Source: Leptolyngbyaceae cyanobacterium SM1_4_3
GTDB taxonomy: Bacteria; Cyanobacteriota; Cyanobacteriia; Elainellales; Elainellaceae
DNA: 60,359 nucleotides
Assembly: GCA_012031415.1 (NCBI GenBank)
Contig: JAAUTN010000004.1
Span: 1-60,359, forward strand
Reading direction: 5' to 3'
Part shown: piece by piece, positions 59,432 to 60,359 of the stretch
How positions within the stretch are numbered: position 1 is the first letter of the stretch
How the letters are laid out: each line of letters starts with the position of its first letter
Translations under genes and position numbers: made by a program
Notes under the pieces: generated by a model
The model's input: only the letters and a program-made list of their open reading frames with translations
The model's database searches: none
What the model was told of the DNA's origin: nothing

Positions 59432-60337
59432 ATGACTACTACAGCCCAAGATACTCCTCGTCAAACTCCGCCTGCGGGTGATGCTACACCTAAAGCACAA
59501 AGCTTTCCGTTAAAAAAAGTGCTGCTCTGGGTTGCTGTTGTGGCGGTTGTCCTGTTTAGTCTGGGACCCGTGATGTGGCAGTTGTTGACCTCCATCAAAA
59601 CGAATGAGGCAATTACCCAACTGCCTGTGGTTTACTTCCCGGCTCCCGACCAGTACACCTTGCGGCACTACATTGAGCTATTCACGCGAGAACAGTTTGG
59701 CGCTTACATTTTCAACAGTGCATTTGTAGCGGTCACGTCTACCCTGTTGTGTTTGGCGATCGGTTCGCCTGCGGCCTATGCGCTGGCACGATTGCGGCTA
59801 CCGGGAGAGCAATTTATCCTGGCGGCTGTGTTAATCGTCACCCTGTTTCCTTACATTCTGCTATTCCTGGGATTGCTGGAAATTGTACGAGTGACAGGTC
59901 TTGCAAACAATTATTTGGCGCTGATCATTCCCTACACGGCAATCAATTTACCTTTGACGATTCTGGTGATGCGGAGTTTCTTTCAACAGTTGCCCCGTGA
60001 CCTGGAAGATTCTGCTAAGGTGGACGGCTACAACACGGTGCAAATGTTAACTCAGATTGTCTTACCTATGACGCTTCCTGCCCTGGTGACAACGGGAATT
60101 CTGGCATTCATTTTTGCCTGGAATGAGTACATTTTTGCCCTCACGTTCATGACCCGCGAAAATTTGAAAACCATTCCCGTTGCGGCGGCTCAGTTAGGCG
60201 GTACAACGTTGTTTGATGTGCCGTTTGGGCCACTGGCGGCCGCCACCATTGTCGGGACATTACCACTCATTCTTTTAGTGCTGTTCTTCCAGCGCAAGAT
60301 CGTTCAAGGATTAACGTCTGGTGCGGTGAAGGGATAA
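59432..60337 (+). CDS. ABC sugar importer permease, MalG/UgpE type
   Basis: 301 residues, starts 3 bp after the previous stop. Six TM helices and an N-terminal Pro/Thr/Ala-rich tail (TTAQDTPRQTPPAGDATPKAQ). Conserved VMWQLLTSIKTNEAI, FTREQFGAYIFNSAFVAVTSTLLCLAIGSPAAYALARL, EAA loop DSAKVDGYNTVQMLTQIVLPMTLP and AFIFAWNEYIFALTFM. Second permease half. The window ends 22 bp after its stop, so a downstream gene (possibly the ATPase or a hydrolase) cannot be seen. Confidence 0.9.
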   Translation: MTTTAQDTPRQTPPAGDATPKAQSFPLKKVLLWVAVVAVVLFSLGPVMWQLLTSIKTNEAITQLPVVYFPAPDQYTLRHYIELFTREQFGAYIFNSAFVAVTSTLLCLAIGSPAAYALARLRLPGEQFILAAVLIVTLFPYILLFLGLLEIVRVTGLANNYLALIIPYTAINLPLTILVMRSFFQQLPRDLEDSAKVDGYNTVQMLTQIVLPMTLPALVTTGILAFIFAWNEYIFALTFMTRENLKTIPVAAAQLGGTTLFDVPFGPLAAATIVGTLPLILLVLFFQRKIVQGLTSGAVKG

Positions 60338-60359
60338 GGAAAGGGGCTAGGGGCTGGGG

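Noticed and set aside
57158-60337. Assigning the ABC importer specifically to glucosylglycerol (GgtBCD)
   Set aside because: The binding protein and permeases fit the sugar class, but no substrate-specific residues are known to me, and no ATPase gene lies in the window.
1-60359. tRNA or rRNA genes
   Set aside because: I looked for tRNA-like cloverleaves (GGTTCGAATCC-type T arms) and rRNA landmarks by eye and found none convincing. A covariance-model scan (tRNAscan-SE, Infernal) would settle it.

Overview
This window is chromosomal DNA from a filamentous-type cyanobacterium, close to Leptolyngbya or Oscillatoriales in gene content. The evidence is the very frequent HIP1 octamer GCGATCGC, many cyanobacteria-typical families (Uma2, DUF928, DUF3386, DUF3598, DUF4278, CHASE2 kinases, PEP-CTERM proteins, two-partner-secretion haemagglutinins), and dense intergenic hairpin repeats.

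Layout. 1-3.4 kb holds the 3' part of a haemagglutinin-repeat secreted protein (TpsA copy 1), then two Uma2 genes. 5.6-18.5 kb is an accessory, repeat-rich region. It has a small conserved 'EMAGG' gene, a two-gene GTPase plus bulb-lectin operon, a LysE-family exporter, a phage-type muramidase, an AraC regulator with a premature amber stop, a second TpsA gene, a SLATT-like 2TM protein and two copies of an unrecognised 77-85 residue ORF. 18.5-23 kb has a red-chlorophyll-catabolite-reductase-like gene, a DUF3598 gene, a sulfotransferase, a PEP-CTERM protein and a secreted chlorophyllase-like hydrolase. 23.3-27.8 kb is a signalling block: a degenerate kinase-like protein, a response regulator, a CHASE2 histidine kinase and DUF928. 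28-48 kb is mostly housekeeping or ordinary genes: GT11-like transferase, GAF kinase, haem-oxygenase-fold enzyme, GH57, Nfu, DUF3386, codB, XRE regulator, PRC-barrel/DUF2382, SpoIID-like, fasciclin, desaturase and a choice-of-anchor A protein. 49.4-56.6 kb looks like a defence and toxin-antitoxin island: YefM/YoeB-like, AAA ATPase plus TOPRIM-like protein, a truncated COR-TIR gene, HicBA, two Uma2 genes and a decayed retropepsin pair. 57.1-60.3 kb is a sugar ABC importer operon.

Two window-wide patterns stand out. First, at least nine genes are broken by single-base indels, about thirteen events, and nearly all of them shorten or lengthen a short homopolymer by one. This looks like uncorrected assembly error, although real decay or phase variation is possible; 'pseudogene' below often means 'frameshifted as read'. 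Second, the intergenic DNA carries several dispersed palindromic repeat families. One core palindrome is shared by three element types with different ends, one element is flanked by a 5-bp target duplication, and there are three unrelated tandem arrays that all have a 20-22 bp unit.

The best candidates for something new are the GTPase-lectin operon (7250-8870), the ATPase/TOPRIM-like pair next to the broken COR-TIR gene (50547-53855), the small ORF family at 12726 and 18236, and the 21-bp arrays upstream of the EMAGG genes.
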